Positions 22,071 to 35,397 of a stretch of 64,000 nt of DNA are shown piece by piece. Origin of the DNA: Spiroplasma endosymbiont of Dioctria linearis (GTDB lineage Bacteria > Bacillota_I > Bacilli_A > Mycoplasmatales > Mycoplasmataceae); assembly GCF_964030865.1 (NCBI RefSeq), contig NZ_OZ034984.1:806001-870000 (forward strand). The letters are read 5' to 3'. The position numbers were made by a program, and so were the translations under genes. How positions within the stretch are numbered: the first letter of the stretch is position 1; each line of letters begins with the position of its first letter. Under the pieces are notes generated by a model. It was not told where the DNA came from and did no database searches. It saw only the letters and a program-made list of their open reading frames with translations.

Positions 22071-23018
22071 CTATATTTTAAAGGCTTTAAAATTTTTATC
22101 AAAATAATTTATAACTTCTATACATTCATCAATATTTTCTAATTTGGCTCCTGATGCACTAATATGACCACCACCACCAAATTTAATTGCAATATCTCTG
22201 ACATTACATTTATCTGATCTAAACTCAACTCTAATAAAGTTGTTCTCTTCTGTAAAAAATACTCAAGCATTAGCATCTTTAATTTCACCTAACATATTAA
22301 CTCAAAGCGATACTTTATTAAAATTATTCAATTTAAAATCTTTCATTATTTCTTTACTTAAAATAATATAGGCTATTTTTTGTTTTGAAATTTTATAATT
22401 GCTTAGAATATAGCCTTTCAATTTAACTTCTTGTTCTGTTAAACCATAAATATTTTTATAAGCATCGCTTATATTAAAACCTTTTTTTAGAAGAACACTT
22501 GCCATTTCAAAAGTTCTAGAAGTTACATTTCTATACATAAATCTATCTGTATCTGTTACAAGGCCATGAAATAAATAATAAGCTGTTTGTTCTGAAAAAG
22601 CTAATTTTGATTTATTATAAAGCTCTGTTAATAATTCACAAGTTGCTGGATAAGAATCATCAACAATTTCCATTGTTCCATATTGATCAACACTCACATG
22701 ATGATCAATTTTAAAAATATCTGAAGCGGATTTTAATCAATTTAAATCCTCAATATCGATTCTCTGTTTTGTTGCAGTGTCTGTAATAATTACTAATGAG
22801 TCTTGAAAATCATTTTGCTTTAATACTTGTGTTTTACCAATACATTTATATTCATTTGGTAAAATTCCACCTAGTTTGATATCCTTATTTTTAAAGTTAT
22901 CATTAATAAATTGATATAAAGACATTTGTGAACCTATAGCATCAAAATCTGGATAAATATGTCTTAAGAGTATTATTTTTTTATTCTCATTTATTAGTTT
23001 AATAAGTTTTTTAAACAT
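22071..23018 (-). CDS. DHH/DHHA1 phosphoesterase (NrnA-like)
   Basis: A 315-residue phosphoesterase. The N-terminal DHH domain shows HIYPDFDAIGSQ (metal-binding DxD), the DTAT segment and the DHH triad in FKIDHHVS; the C-terminal DHHA1 domain ends with VRDIAIKFGGGGHISASGAKL, its glycine-rich substrate loop. Relatives degrade nanoRNA, pAp or cyclic dinucleotide products. Two or three such paralogues are usual in Mollicutes. It starts 10 bases after the PhnE-like gene. Exact substrate unknown. Confidence 0.9.
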
Positions 23019-23028
23019 TTTATTTCCT

Positions 23029-25641
23029 CTAATATTCTAAACTTTCAATTCTAATTTTTGTTGACTTTTTAATAAAAGATTTTGATTTTTTTATTTCTTT
23101 CCTTAATGTCTTATCTTCTAATAGATTTTTAGAATTTAAATCAAGGTCTTTAATCTGTTGAATCTTACTATTTTTTAATTCTTTTATAAATTCAATTCTT
23201 TTTTTATTAAATTCTTCTATTAATTTTTTATATTTCAAATTATGAGTATTATAAATATTTTTAGCTTCAATTAAATCTAACTCTAAATTATCACTTAACT
23301 TAAAGTTTTTAATGTAACTCAAGTATCATGCATGCTTATTAGAAACTTTTTTCCTTTTACTAATTGTTTTTGCTTCTTGAAGAATTTGTTTATTAATATA
23401 TGCATAATAAGCTTCTGATTGAATAAACTCCATTCCATCTTTTGATAATCCTAAAACTTCATTTGCTTTGTATTTTGAAAAATTTTTATGTTTGATTGCA
23501 AGAATTATTTTCTCAATATATTTAGGATTAATTCCTAAATTAATTTTATTTCTTAAGGTTGTAGAGATATATTCAATTAATAAAGTAAATAGTATAATAC
23601 CAAAAAGCAAAGCACCAAATTCATTAAATAACTTATCTGCAAAATAACTATTTAATAAATAACCCATATTTCCTGATGCAACAACACCTAAGATTGCTAC
23701 TTCTTTAAAGTTTATATCAAATCTATAAATTATGTATGAAATAACACTACTCGTAGTTTGAGGCATTACACCATATTTAAATCTTTGGAATTTATTTAAT
23801 CCTGTAGACTCTAATTGATATAGGACTTTTAAATTTATATCATCAAAAACTTCTCTATTATATTTTGTAAGCATACCAACAGTTCCAGCTGCAATTGCTA
23901 GAGTTGCTGTAAATGGCCCCATACCAACTAGTGCAATAAATAAAATTGCATAGATGTAAGTTGGAATTGATCTTATAATAGAAGTTATTAGTACAAAGAA
24001 TTTTGCAACATAATAATTTACTATATTCTCTGAACTTAATATACCAAAAATATAAGCTATAATTGCTCCTATAAAAGTACCAACAATAGCAATTGATAAA
24101 GTTTGAAATAATAAATAAATTACTGATTGAGGTGCATATCCATAAGGAATAAATAATGATAATCAGTTTATTTTAAACATCTCTAATATATTATGGTTAG
24201 TATCCTTAATAGTTTGTGAACTTTCAATACTAAATTCAATGAAAGTTAATGAATAACAAAAAAGCGCAAAAAGTGTAAAGTATAAACATAATCTTTTAAT
24301 GTATCTTTTTGGATTCTTTTTAATAACTTCATCTATAGTTAGATTCTTTAAATAAATTTCATGTTCTAATACTGCCGAATTATCTAAATTATTTCTCATT
24401 TCTTCTTTTAATTTAAGAACTTCAAAATTAAAATTAGTGAGATAAACCTTATCTCGTCTAACATTTATTGAGTTTTTTTCATCTCAAATAAATCATGTTT
24501 TTGAGTTTAAATTTTTATTTTTAAATTCTTCAAATGAAATTATATCTTGTTTTAATTTTGAATTATGTTCACTTAAGAAATCAACTTTTTTATTTCTTAT
24601 ATCCTGTTTAATTTGCTTAACTAAATCATAATTTTTATCTTGTTTTGCAACTTCTAAACTAGAATATAAATCTTTTTGAATAATATACCTTATATAAAAA
24701 TTTATATTATTCATTCTTGAAATTTTTTTAATTAAAGTGGTATATTTTTTTTGTTTTTTTTCATCTAAAATATAATCTTTATCTAATAAGATATATTTCT
24801 TTAATACATATATTATTATTTCCAATAAAATTACTACAGCAACTATTAGAAATAATAAAAACCCCACTCTAGATCAATCATCGTTATCCCTTGAATTATC
24901 AATTAATTTACCAATACCATAATTTGTAACTCCACCAATAACTGAAATATATCTTATATTAGTTTCTAGCGCATAAAAAGTAGCTGAAGTAATATGATTT
25001 GATATTTGTGGCACAACAGCTGATCTAAAAGATCTCATTTTATTAGCCCCTGTTGCTTGTTGTGATATAAAAATTTTTGTATTTATATGTTCTATTCTCT
25101 CAAATAAAATTTTTGAAGTTATTGAAAATGTAAAAATTGATAAAACAATTGTCACTGTTAAAATTGTTTGTCCAAAATATCCAACAAAAATAAGAGCATA
25201 GACAAAAGCAGGAATTGTTCTAAAAATTGCAATAAAGCTTTTAGCAGTATTATTAATAAATTTATTATTTACAATATTTCCTGCAGCTAAAATTGCAACA
25301 GGAATTGCTATAAGCACACCAATTATAGTTCCAGCAAAAGCCGTTATCATAGTCATAAAAATAGAATTTAGAGCAGTATTTAAGAAAACTATTCCTACAG
25401 TATCTGGTTTAAGAAAATCTTCTCAATCCCATTTAAATAAATCTCCAATTCTTTCAAAAAATAAGCCAAAAGATGAAAAAAATTCAGGTCAGTTGGTTTC
25501 TAACATATTGAAACCAAATATTATTAATATAAAAACTATAATAGATAGAGTTATAAAAAATGTTTTTTTAGGAGCTTTTGTGTATCTATTATTTATTGCA
25601 AAAACATTTCTAGAAGTAATCGCATTAACTTTTCTATTCAT
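23029..25641 (-). CDS. ABC permease with two fused PhnE-like modules (p69-type)
   Basis: An 870-residue permease. First module about 75-290 (EAA-type loop around QQATGANKMRSFRSAVVPQ), a long charged cytoplasmic stretch about 290-465, second module about 480-690 (EAA loop around LESTGLNKFQRFKYGVMPQT), then a Lys/Glu-rich tail predicted to coil (about 770-870). PhnE proteins are about 270 residues and work as dimers; here both halves are in one chain, as in the p69 component of the mycoplasma p37-p29-p69 system. It starts 1 base after the ATPase gene. The family name says phosphonate, but the p37 relative binds thiamine pyrophosphate. Confidence 0.87.
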
Positions 25642-25642
25642 T

Positions 25643-26398
25643 TTAATAATTTTCTCCATAAACTTCTTTTAAAATTTTCTTTGTCAACTGTTCAGGTTTT
25701 CCATCAAAAATAATTTTTCCATCTTTTAATCCAATAATCCTTGAAGCATATTTTTGTGCTAATTCAACATGATGTATATTTAAAATTATTGTTATTTTTT
25801 CAGTTTTATTAACATTTTGAAAATCCTTAATAACCTGATTAGCAAGTATTGGATCTAATGCAGAGACTGGCTCATCTGCAATAATTAATTGAGGTTCTTG
25901 AGATAAAGTTCTTGCAAGTGCAATTCTTTGTTGTTGACCCCCACTTAAATTTTCAGCTCTAATATATGCATAATCTAATAAATTTAGTTTTTCTAAAGAT
26001 TTTAATGCAATCTCCTTATCTTTTTTTGAAAATATTCCAAAAAGAGATCTTCAAAAATTCACTTTTGAGATTCTTGAATTTAATACATTTGTTAAGACTG
26101 TTTGTTTTTCTAAATTATTATATTCTTGAGACATAAGACCAATCTTATTTCTTAATTCTCTTAATTTTTTATTTTTTATTTTACTTAAATTGTATTCTTC
26201 AATATCATTTCAACTAATTAATATTTCTCCCGAAGATATTTTATTTATACTATTAATGGTTTTTAAAAGTGTAGTTTTACCAGCCCCTGATAACCCAATT
26301 ATTGCAACAAACTCGCCATCCTCTATTTTTAAATTAATATTTCTTAAAACATGTTTACCATTAGGTCAAACCTTGTTTACATTTATGAATTTTATCAT
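25643..26398 (-). CDS. ABC ATPase, PhnC-like (p29-type)
   Basis: A 251-residue import ATPase. GLSGAGKTT (Walker A), LSGGQQQR (signature), [12 protein letters not shown] (Walker B) and IHHVELA (switch His) are all intact. It is between the PhnD-like lipoprotein and the fused permease gene. No Shine-Dalgarno sequence precedes the ATG, which lies only about 9 bases beyond a terminator-like hairpin. It may be translated from a readthrough message or by a leaderless route. Confidence 0.92.
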
Positions 26399-26406
26399 AT
26401 TAAAAA

Positions 26407-26436
26407 AATACAAAAAAGCTTTAAGCTTTTTGTATT
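26407..26436 (-). terminator. Hairpin between PhnD-like and PhnC-like genes
   Basis: AATACAAAAA pairs with TTTTTGTATT around AGCTTTAAGC and is followed by a T-run. It would end or reduce transcription after the binding-protein gene and so set its excess over ATPase and permease. Confidence 0.7.
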
Positions 26437-26446
26437 ATATTATTTT

Positions 26447-27700
26447 CTATCAGTTTTTCATCTTATCTAATAGAGTTTGTGTTGCGTTTGTTGTTTGAGT
26501 AATTGATTTATCTGTTGCTAATTCAAAATCAAAACTATTTTCCTTACTTATTGGTCCTACATAACCTGTATGATTGTAAATTTCAAATATGCTTGCATTT
26601 TCTTTATCTTTAATTAAATTTTTAAATGCAGTTCTTAAATCATCTTTAAAAGTTTCATCCTTTATAGTTTTTTTAGAATAAGCTATTAAATCATTAACAA
26701 TTGGATCAGTTGCTCCAATTATTGTTGTATTTTTAAAACCATTTTCAACATCACTTGAAATTTTACTTTCCATTCTTATGTCACTAAACCCAACTGCATA
26801 ATTTGCAGTTCCACTTGAAACTTCTTGAGAAGCTTGAGGATAACTACTTTGTTCATGTTTATTTTGTCATAAATCTTTTAATTCATTATCTCCAATTTTT
26901 AAAACATCTTGTAGTCAAAGCATTGGATATAAAACTCCTGAACTTGATGTTTTGCTAGCCCCAAAAGTAAATTGGAAGTTTTTATCTTTTGTTCCTTTTA
27001 AAATTAATTCCTTTAATGCTTCATGATAACTAGCAGAGTCTTGAAATGAATCAATGTTAAAATTGTTATCACTTAGAAATTTATTATTAGCATATATATA
27101 TGATCTATAGTATGATGCTTCATTCTCTTGGTCTAATAAAAGTGCCTTTGCCTTTTCTTGAGTCTTTAATTCATCAATATTATCTTTAACCATTTCATTA
27201 TAATGCTTAGATAATTTTCATGAATTTTCCGAAGTAACTTTTTTCATTGCTAATTCTGAACTAAATTTACCACTATCATCTTGAAATTTTTCAAAACTTG
27301 TCTCAGGTTTTGCTCCTGCTCTTGAAGCATTTAAAAGAATTCCTTGCTTATCAAATACTCCTTCTTTTTCTGTTCCTCTATATTTTGTATATGTATTTAC
27401 AGGTAAGAAAGCTAAATGGGCTTTTCCATCTTGTAAAGTTTTTCCAGCAACTTCATAATTTGTTGAAGTTGATATCTTAACTCTTTTTGTAGATGTTCTA
27501 TTATCTGCTTGAGCAATTTTTGATAATTCCTTTGCCAATTTTTCCTCTAATGGTTTTACAGTACTTATAATTTCTGTGCTATTTTGAGATGGTACAAATA
27601 ATATATTTATTGTATCCTTATTTGGATTACAAGATACTACATATGTACCTGAAGATATAACTATTGATGATGATCCTAAAATTGAAAGTAGTTTTTTCAT
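26447..27700 (-). CDS. PhnD-like substrate-binding lipoprotein (p37/Cypl-type)
   Basis: A 417-residue periplasmic-binding-protein homologue anchored by lipid. Signal MKKLLSILGSSSIVISSGT, lipobox VVSC with Cys24; then INILFVPSQNSTEIISTVKPLEEKL, the PhnD-family opening. TGA is used as Trp at the final KNW before the stop. Characterised mycoplasma p37 binds thiamine pyrophosphate, so a vitamin or phosphate ester ligand is likelier than a phosphonate; this is inference. A strong hairpin sits 40 bases upstream of the ATG. Confidence 0.87.
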
Positions 27701-27739
27701 TTTTTTCTCCTATTAATTATGTTGAAACTATAAAGAAAA

Positions 27740-27780
27740 AGAAAACATACTAACTCTATTTTTATAGATGTATGTTTTCT
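27740..27780 (-). promoter_or_regulatory. Terminator-like hairpin in the leader of the PhnD-like gene
   Basis: An 11-base stem AGAAAACATAC/GTATGTTTTCT with inner pairing TCTAT/ATAGA is followed on the minus strand by TTTTTCTTT and, 40 bases on, by the ATG. It is well beyond the pyk terminator (27877-27907), so it may be an attenuator of the phn-like operon. Confidence 0.5.
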
Positions 27781-27876
27781 CCTATTCCTTATTAATTTCA
27801 AAAAAATAATAACATTTATTCAATAAAAATTTAAAAAAATACATAGAAAATTTTCTATTTATTATTTTAAGTAATA

Positions 27877-27907
27877 AAAAAACCTAAACTTTGATGTTTA
27901 GGTTTAT
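27877..27907 (-). terminator. Terminator of the second pyruvate kinase gene
   Basis: AAACCTAAAC/GTTTAGGTTT ten-base stem with a 6-base loop and T-run, 3 bases after the stop. Confidence 0.85.
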
Positions 27908-27909
27908 GA

Positions 27910-29346
27910 TTATCCTACTGTAACTTCTTTAATATCTTCATTTCTAACAAATAATATTCTTTCACCCTGTTTTGCTCCTCATGATTTTGCAACTTGTGAT
28001 ATTGCTTTATTATCTTTCATGAAGGCATCTAAGTTATCAACTTTATTCATGAAAATTGAGTGCATTGATCCAAAACCAGTTCATAATTTTTCACTGTCAC
28101 AAACACCTAAGATTGTAACATTTGGTCTAAATTTTGAAATAGTTCTTAATAATTCACCAGTTCTTGAAACCACAATTGCATACTCATAACTTCCACTAAT
28201 TGTAGTATTAGCTAACTGATTTGCAATTTCTGCTCTTTTACCTGAACTTGATTTTCTAGCTTTTTCTAATTGTTTTGTATAGTAATTTTTTTCATAAAAT
28301 TCCACTTCAGCACGCTTATTAATTGTTGACATAGTTTCAACAGTAATAAATGGGAAATCCCCATTTGCTGATTCACCACTTAACATAGTTGCATCAGCTC
28401 CTAATTCAGTAGCATAATAAACATCAGTAACTTCAGCTCTTGTTGGTTGTGGATTATCAGTCATTGATTCTAACATTTGAGTTGCTACAATAACTAATTT
28501 TCCTTTATCTCTACATTTTCTAATTATTTGTTTTTCTCAATATGGTACATCATAATATGGAATTTCTAATCCCAAATCTCCACGAGCAACCATAATTCCA
28601 TCAGAAGCATCAATAATTGAATCAATATTATCACATCCAACTTGTGATTCTATTTTTGAAATAATTTGAATATGTTCAGCATTTTTCTTTTTTAAAATTT
28701 CTCTTATTTCATTAACATTATCTGCTGAGTTAACAAATGACGCTGCAATATAATCAATATTATTATCAATACCAAAATTTATATCGTTATAATCTTTTTC
28801 TGCTAAAAATGGTAATGTAAATTCAATACCTGGTAAATTAACTCTTTTATTAGTTTTTACTAAGTGATTATTAAATGCTTTACAAATAACTTTAAATTGT
28901 TCAACTTTTGTTACATGCATTGTTAATTTTCCATCATCTACTAAAACAGTATCTCCTACTTTAACATCTTGTGACATATCATATGACATTTGCATTTCAG
29001 TTGCACTACATTCTCTAGTAGAAAAATCTTTTGGATTTGTGTAAACAATTACTTCTGTTCCAACTTTAACTTCTTGTTTTCCATCTTTCATTTTACCAAT
29101 TCTAATTTCCGGACCTTTTGTATCCAATAAAATTGAAATTGGTTTATTAATTTCTTTTCTTAAAGTTTTTACTCATTCAAATCTTTCACCATGTTCTTGA
29201 AAATCTGCATGTGAGAAATTTAAACGAATTGTTGTCATTCCTTTATCAAACAATTCCTTTATAGCTTCTTTTGAGTGAACACTTGGCCCAATAGTTGTAA
29301 TAACCTTTGTTCTTTTCATTTTTTCATTTAAATTAAATTTATTCAT
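27910..29346 (-). CDS. pyk: Pyruvate kinase, second tandem copy
   Basis: A 478-residue enzyme converting phosphoenolpyruvate and ADP to pyruvate and ATP. Full landmark set: [31 protein letters not shown], the active-site [10 protein letters not shown] lysine block, [13 protein letters not shown] and TQMLESM. The C-terminal domain (about 355-478) is present. It is very close to the copy just upstream (29449-30903), with long shared stretches, for example from TQMLES to MLSGES. It has its own AGGAG site and terminator. Both copies look functional. Confidence 0.96.
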
Positions 29347-29420
29347 TTTTTTCTCCTTGTTAATAACAAAAAAATTATATCACTTTATTAGAGTAATTGC
29401 TTAAATACACAATTCTATAA

Positions 29421-29449
29421 AAAAATACCACATTTAAGTGGTATTTTTT
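29421..29449 (-). terminator. Terminator between the two pyruvate kinase genes
   Basis: AAAAATACCAC/GTGGTATTTTT eleven-base stem, 6-base loop, T-run, overlapping the stop of the upstream copy. The second copy therefore likely needs its own promoter or readthrough. Confidence 0.85.
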
Positions 29450-30903
29450 TATACTTGATAAACTTTAATATCTTCATTTTTTACAATTAAAATTTCTTCG
29501 CCTTTTTTTGCCCCTCAAGATCTTGCAATCTCTATTAAGACATCTTTATTGTTAATAGCTTGATCAATGCTCTTTACTTTATTCATAAAGATTGAATGCA
29601 TTGCTCCAAAACCAGTTCATAATTCCTCTTTATCACAAACCCCTAAAATTGTAACATTTGGTCTAAATTTTGAAATAGTTCTTAATAATTCACCAGTTCT
29701 TGAAAGAACAAGAGCAAATTCATATTTCCCATTTCTTGTAATATTTGCTAATTCATCAGCAATTTCTGCTCTTTTACCAGTAGTTGATTGACGAGCTACT
29801 TCTAAAGCTCTATCATAATAAATTTTTCCATAAAACCCTAATTCTGCTCTTTTATTAATTGTTGCCATAGTTTCTGTAGTAATAAATGGATAAATTCCTG
29901 CAGCTGATTCACCACTTAACATAGTTGCATCAGCTCCTAATTCAGTGGCATAATAAACGTCAGTCACTTCAGCTCTTGTTGGTTGTGGATTATCAGTCAT
30001 TGATTCTAACATTTGAGTTGCTACTACAACAACTTTTCCAGCTTTTCTACATTTTCTAATCATTTGTTTTTCTCAATATGGTACTTCATAATATGGTATT
30101 TCTAATCCTAAATCTCCACGAGCAACCATAATTCCATCTGATGCTTCAATTATTGAATCTATATTAAAAATTCCTATTTTTGACTCTATCTTTGAAATAA
30201 TTTGAATATGTTCTGCCTTTTCTTTTTTTAGTATTTTTCTAATTTCATTAACATTATCTGCAGAGTTAACAAATGACGCTGCAATATAATCAACTTTTAC
30301 CTTAGCTCCAAATTTAATATCATCAATATCTTTTTGAGCTAAAAATGGTAAAGAGAATTCAACACCAGGAAGATTTACTCTTTTATTTGTTTTAACAATA
30401 TGACTATTAAAAGCTTTACAATTGACTAATCCTGGTTCTACATTAATAACATTCAATGTTAATTTTCCATCATCTACTAAAACACTATCTCCAGGTTTTA
30501 AATCAATACTCATATCATATGAAACTGTCATTTCATTTGATTTACATTCACGATTTAAATATTCCTCTTGTGTTGTAAAAACTCTAATATCTGTTCCAGC
30601 TTTTATTTCTTGAGCACCATCATGAACTTTCCCAATTCTAATTTCTGGTCCTTTTGTATCTAGCATTATTGAAATTGGTTTTTCTAACTCATCTCTTAAC
30701 TCAATAACTGATTTAATTTTTTCTGCTTGTTCTTCTTGTTTTCCATGTGAAAAGTTCAATCGAACAACATTCATACCAGCTTCAAAAAGTTTTCTAATAT
30801 CATCTTTTGAATGTGTACTTGGTCCAATTGTTGTAACAATTTTAGTTCTTTTTATTTTTTTCGCTATTTTACTTGGTTCATAAAATTCTATTTCTTTATT
30901 CAT
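29449..30903 (-). CDS. pyk: Pyruvate kinase, first tandem copy
   Basis: A 484-residue pyruvate kinase, intact from [10 protein letters not shown] through [21 protein letters not shown] and [13 protein letters not shown] to a full C-terminal domain. It follows pfkA after 20 bases with an AAGGAGAG site, the common pfkA-pyk operon order. It differs from the second copy mainly in the B domain and in the N-terminal extension of 8 residues. The stop codon lies inside a terminator. Confidence 0.97.
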
Positions 30904-30923
30904 TATATCTCTCCTTGTTAAAA

Positions 30924-32532
<1,609 letters not shown>

Positions 32533-32566
32533 TGATACCCCCACTTATTTATATTGTAATTATATA

Positions 32567-32989
32567 CTACTTAATTGAGTTCAAATAGGTTTCTAAAATT
32601 AATTTAGCTGCTAATTGGTCTTTATTTTCTTTTTGTTTTTTTCTACTAAAATCAGCTGAGATCATTATTTGTTTTGCCAGTCTTGTAGTTAATCTCTCAT
32701 CAACTCTTTTAATTTGTTCTTCATTCACAATTTTTTGTTCTAAACAAATTTCAATAAATTGTTCGACCATTTCAACTCTTTCACCAGAAGAACCATTCAT
32801 ATTTTTAGGATAACCTATCACTATTTCTTCAAAACCTTCCTTATTTAAAAAAGTACTTAATTTATTAACTGCCTCTAAAAAGTTATACTCTTGAAATCTA
32901 ATTGTTTCTTTTGGATTTGAGAAATAACCTTCACTTGTTGCAATACCAATTGTTTTACTACCAAGATCTAATCCAATATATTTAGCCAT
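32567..32989 (-). CDS. ruvX: YqgF/RuvX family RNase H-fold protein
   Basis: A 140-residue protein with the RNase H-like fold. IGLDLGSKTIGIA carries the first catalytic Asp, VIGYPKNMNGSSGER the conserved loop, VDERLTTR the second acidic position and KENKDQLAAKLIL the last. YqgF acts in 16S rRNA 5'-end maturation; a Holliday-junction role was also proposed. It starts 2 bases after the PAP2 gene and precedes hpt. Confidence 0.93.
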   Translation of the reverse strand: MAKYIGLDLGSKTIGIATSEGYFSNPKETIRFQEYNFLEAVNKLSTFLNKEGFEEIVIGYPKNMNGSSGERVEMVEQFIEICLEQKIVNEEQIKRVDERLTTRLAKQIMISADFSRKKQKENKDQLAAKLILETYLNSIK

Positions 32990-32991
32990 AA

Positions 32992-33873
32992 TTATTTTTT
33001 CCTTTCATAAATTTTTTTGACTATTATTTTTGATAAAAAATAATAAATACTTACCAATAAAATAGAAAATAGAACATCTGTTAAAAAGTGTTTTAACATT
33101 AATATCCTTGAGATACCTGTAATTAATATTAAAGATAATATAGAAGTAGTAAGAATTATTTTTGAAACCCTTCTATTATCTAAAAAATAAATTAAACTTA
33201 ACATTGCTCCTGCTGCAGCTGTATGACCAGAAGGAAAACTACTTCCTCTTACTTTTGAAAGATTTATTTGTAATAGTCATTGAAAATTTTCTTCCTCTAT
33301 TAAGACATCATAGGGCCTATTTCTTCCAAAGAGAATTTTAAAAATCCCTACATTAATAAATAATAATGATATAAAAATTGCTGCTGATAAGGCTTGTTGA
33401 AAATATATATTAATATAATTATTTTCACTATCAAATAAATATCTTAAATATATATTTATGAAAATAATAAAAATAACTAATAAGACTAAAAGAAATATGG
33501 AGAAACTAAATTTAGAAATATCAAATGAGTTGTTTTTAAAATAAAATTGTTTTTTAAAGTAAAGAAAAATAGTTATACTTGCAAAATAAATAAGATTAAA
33601 TAAAATAACATAAACTATTTTTGCATTTATATTTGCTTTTAGGTAACTTAAAAATTTTAATAAAAATATAAATAGAAATAAATAAATTGGAAAGAATAAA
33701 CAAACTCTACCATACGTATCAAAAACAGATGTGAATCATGTTTTATTTAAGTTTTCATTTACTAATTTAGATATTCTAAGATCAAAAATTGAACTTAGAA
33801 TAAAAAAAGTTAAAATTACTAGAAATAAAGTTAATATTAAATATTTATTTTTAAGCATAGGTTTTTTACTCAT
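32992..33873 (-). CDS. PAP2 family membrane phosphatase
   Basis: A 293-residue membrane protein with about six or seven spans and the three-part PAP2 phosphatase motif: ILFGRNRP, SSFPSGHTAAAG (catalytic His) and SRILMLKHFLTDVL (second His and Asp). It would dephosphorylate a lipid phosphate, e.g. phosphatidylglycerol phosphate or undecaprenyl-type phosphate, at the membrane surface. No Shine-Dalgarno sequence is evident at ATG 33873; MLKNKYL five codons on is an alternative start, equally without one. Confidence 0.87.
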
Positions 33874-33903
33874 AATTTAATTATAAATAAAAAATCTACA
33901 ACA

Positions 33904-33928
33904 AAAAAAGAATCCTTAAGATTCCTTT
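33904..33928 (-). terminator. Weak terminator after enolase
   Basis: GAATC/GATTC short stem, TTAAG loop and A/T runs, 6 bases after the eno stop. Also lies upstream of the PAP2 gene. Confidence 0.5.
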
Positions 33929-33933
33929 ATAAA

Positions 33934-35298
<1,365 letters not shown>

Positions 35299-35370
35299 TT
35301 ACATTTCTATAATAAACCTATTTTTGTATATTTAAATAATTTTTTCTAATATAATAGTGGAACTTTTTTT

Positions 35371-35397
35371 AAAAAAAAATTCCATAATGGAATTTTT
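35371..35397 (-). terminator. Terminator of typA
   Basis: AAAAATTCC/GGAATTTTT nine-base stem with ATAAT loop and long T-run, starting at the typA stop codon. Confidence 0.82.

Noticed and set aside
32533..32544. GTG start four codons upstream of hpt ATG
   Set aside because: It overlaps the G-rich ribosome site; ATG at 32532 gives a normal N-terminus.
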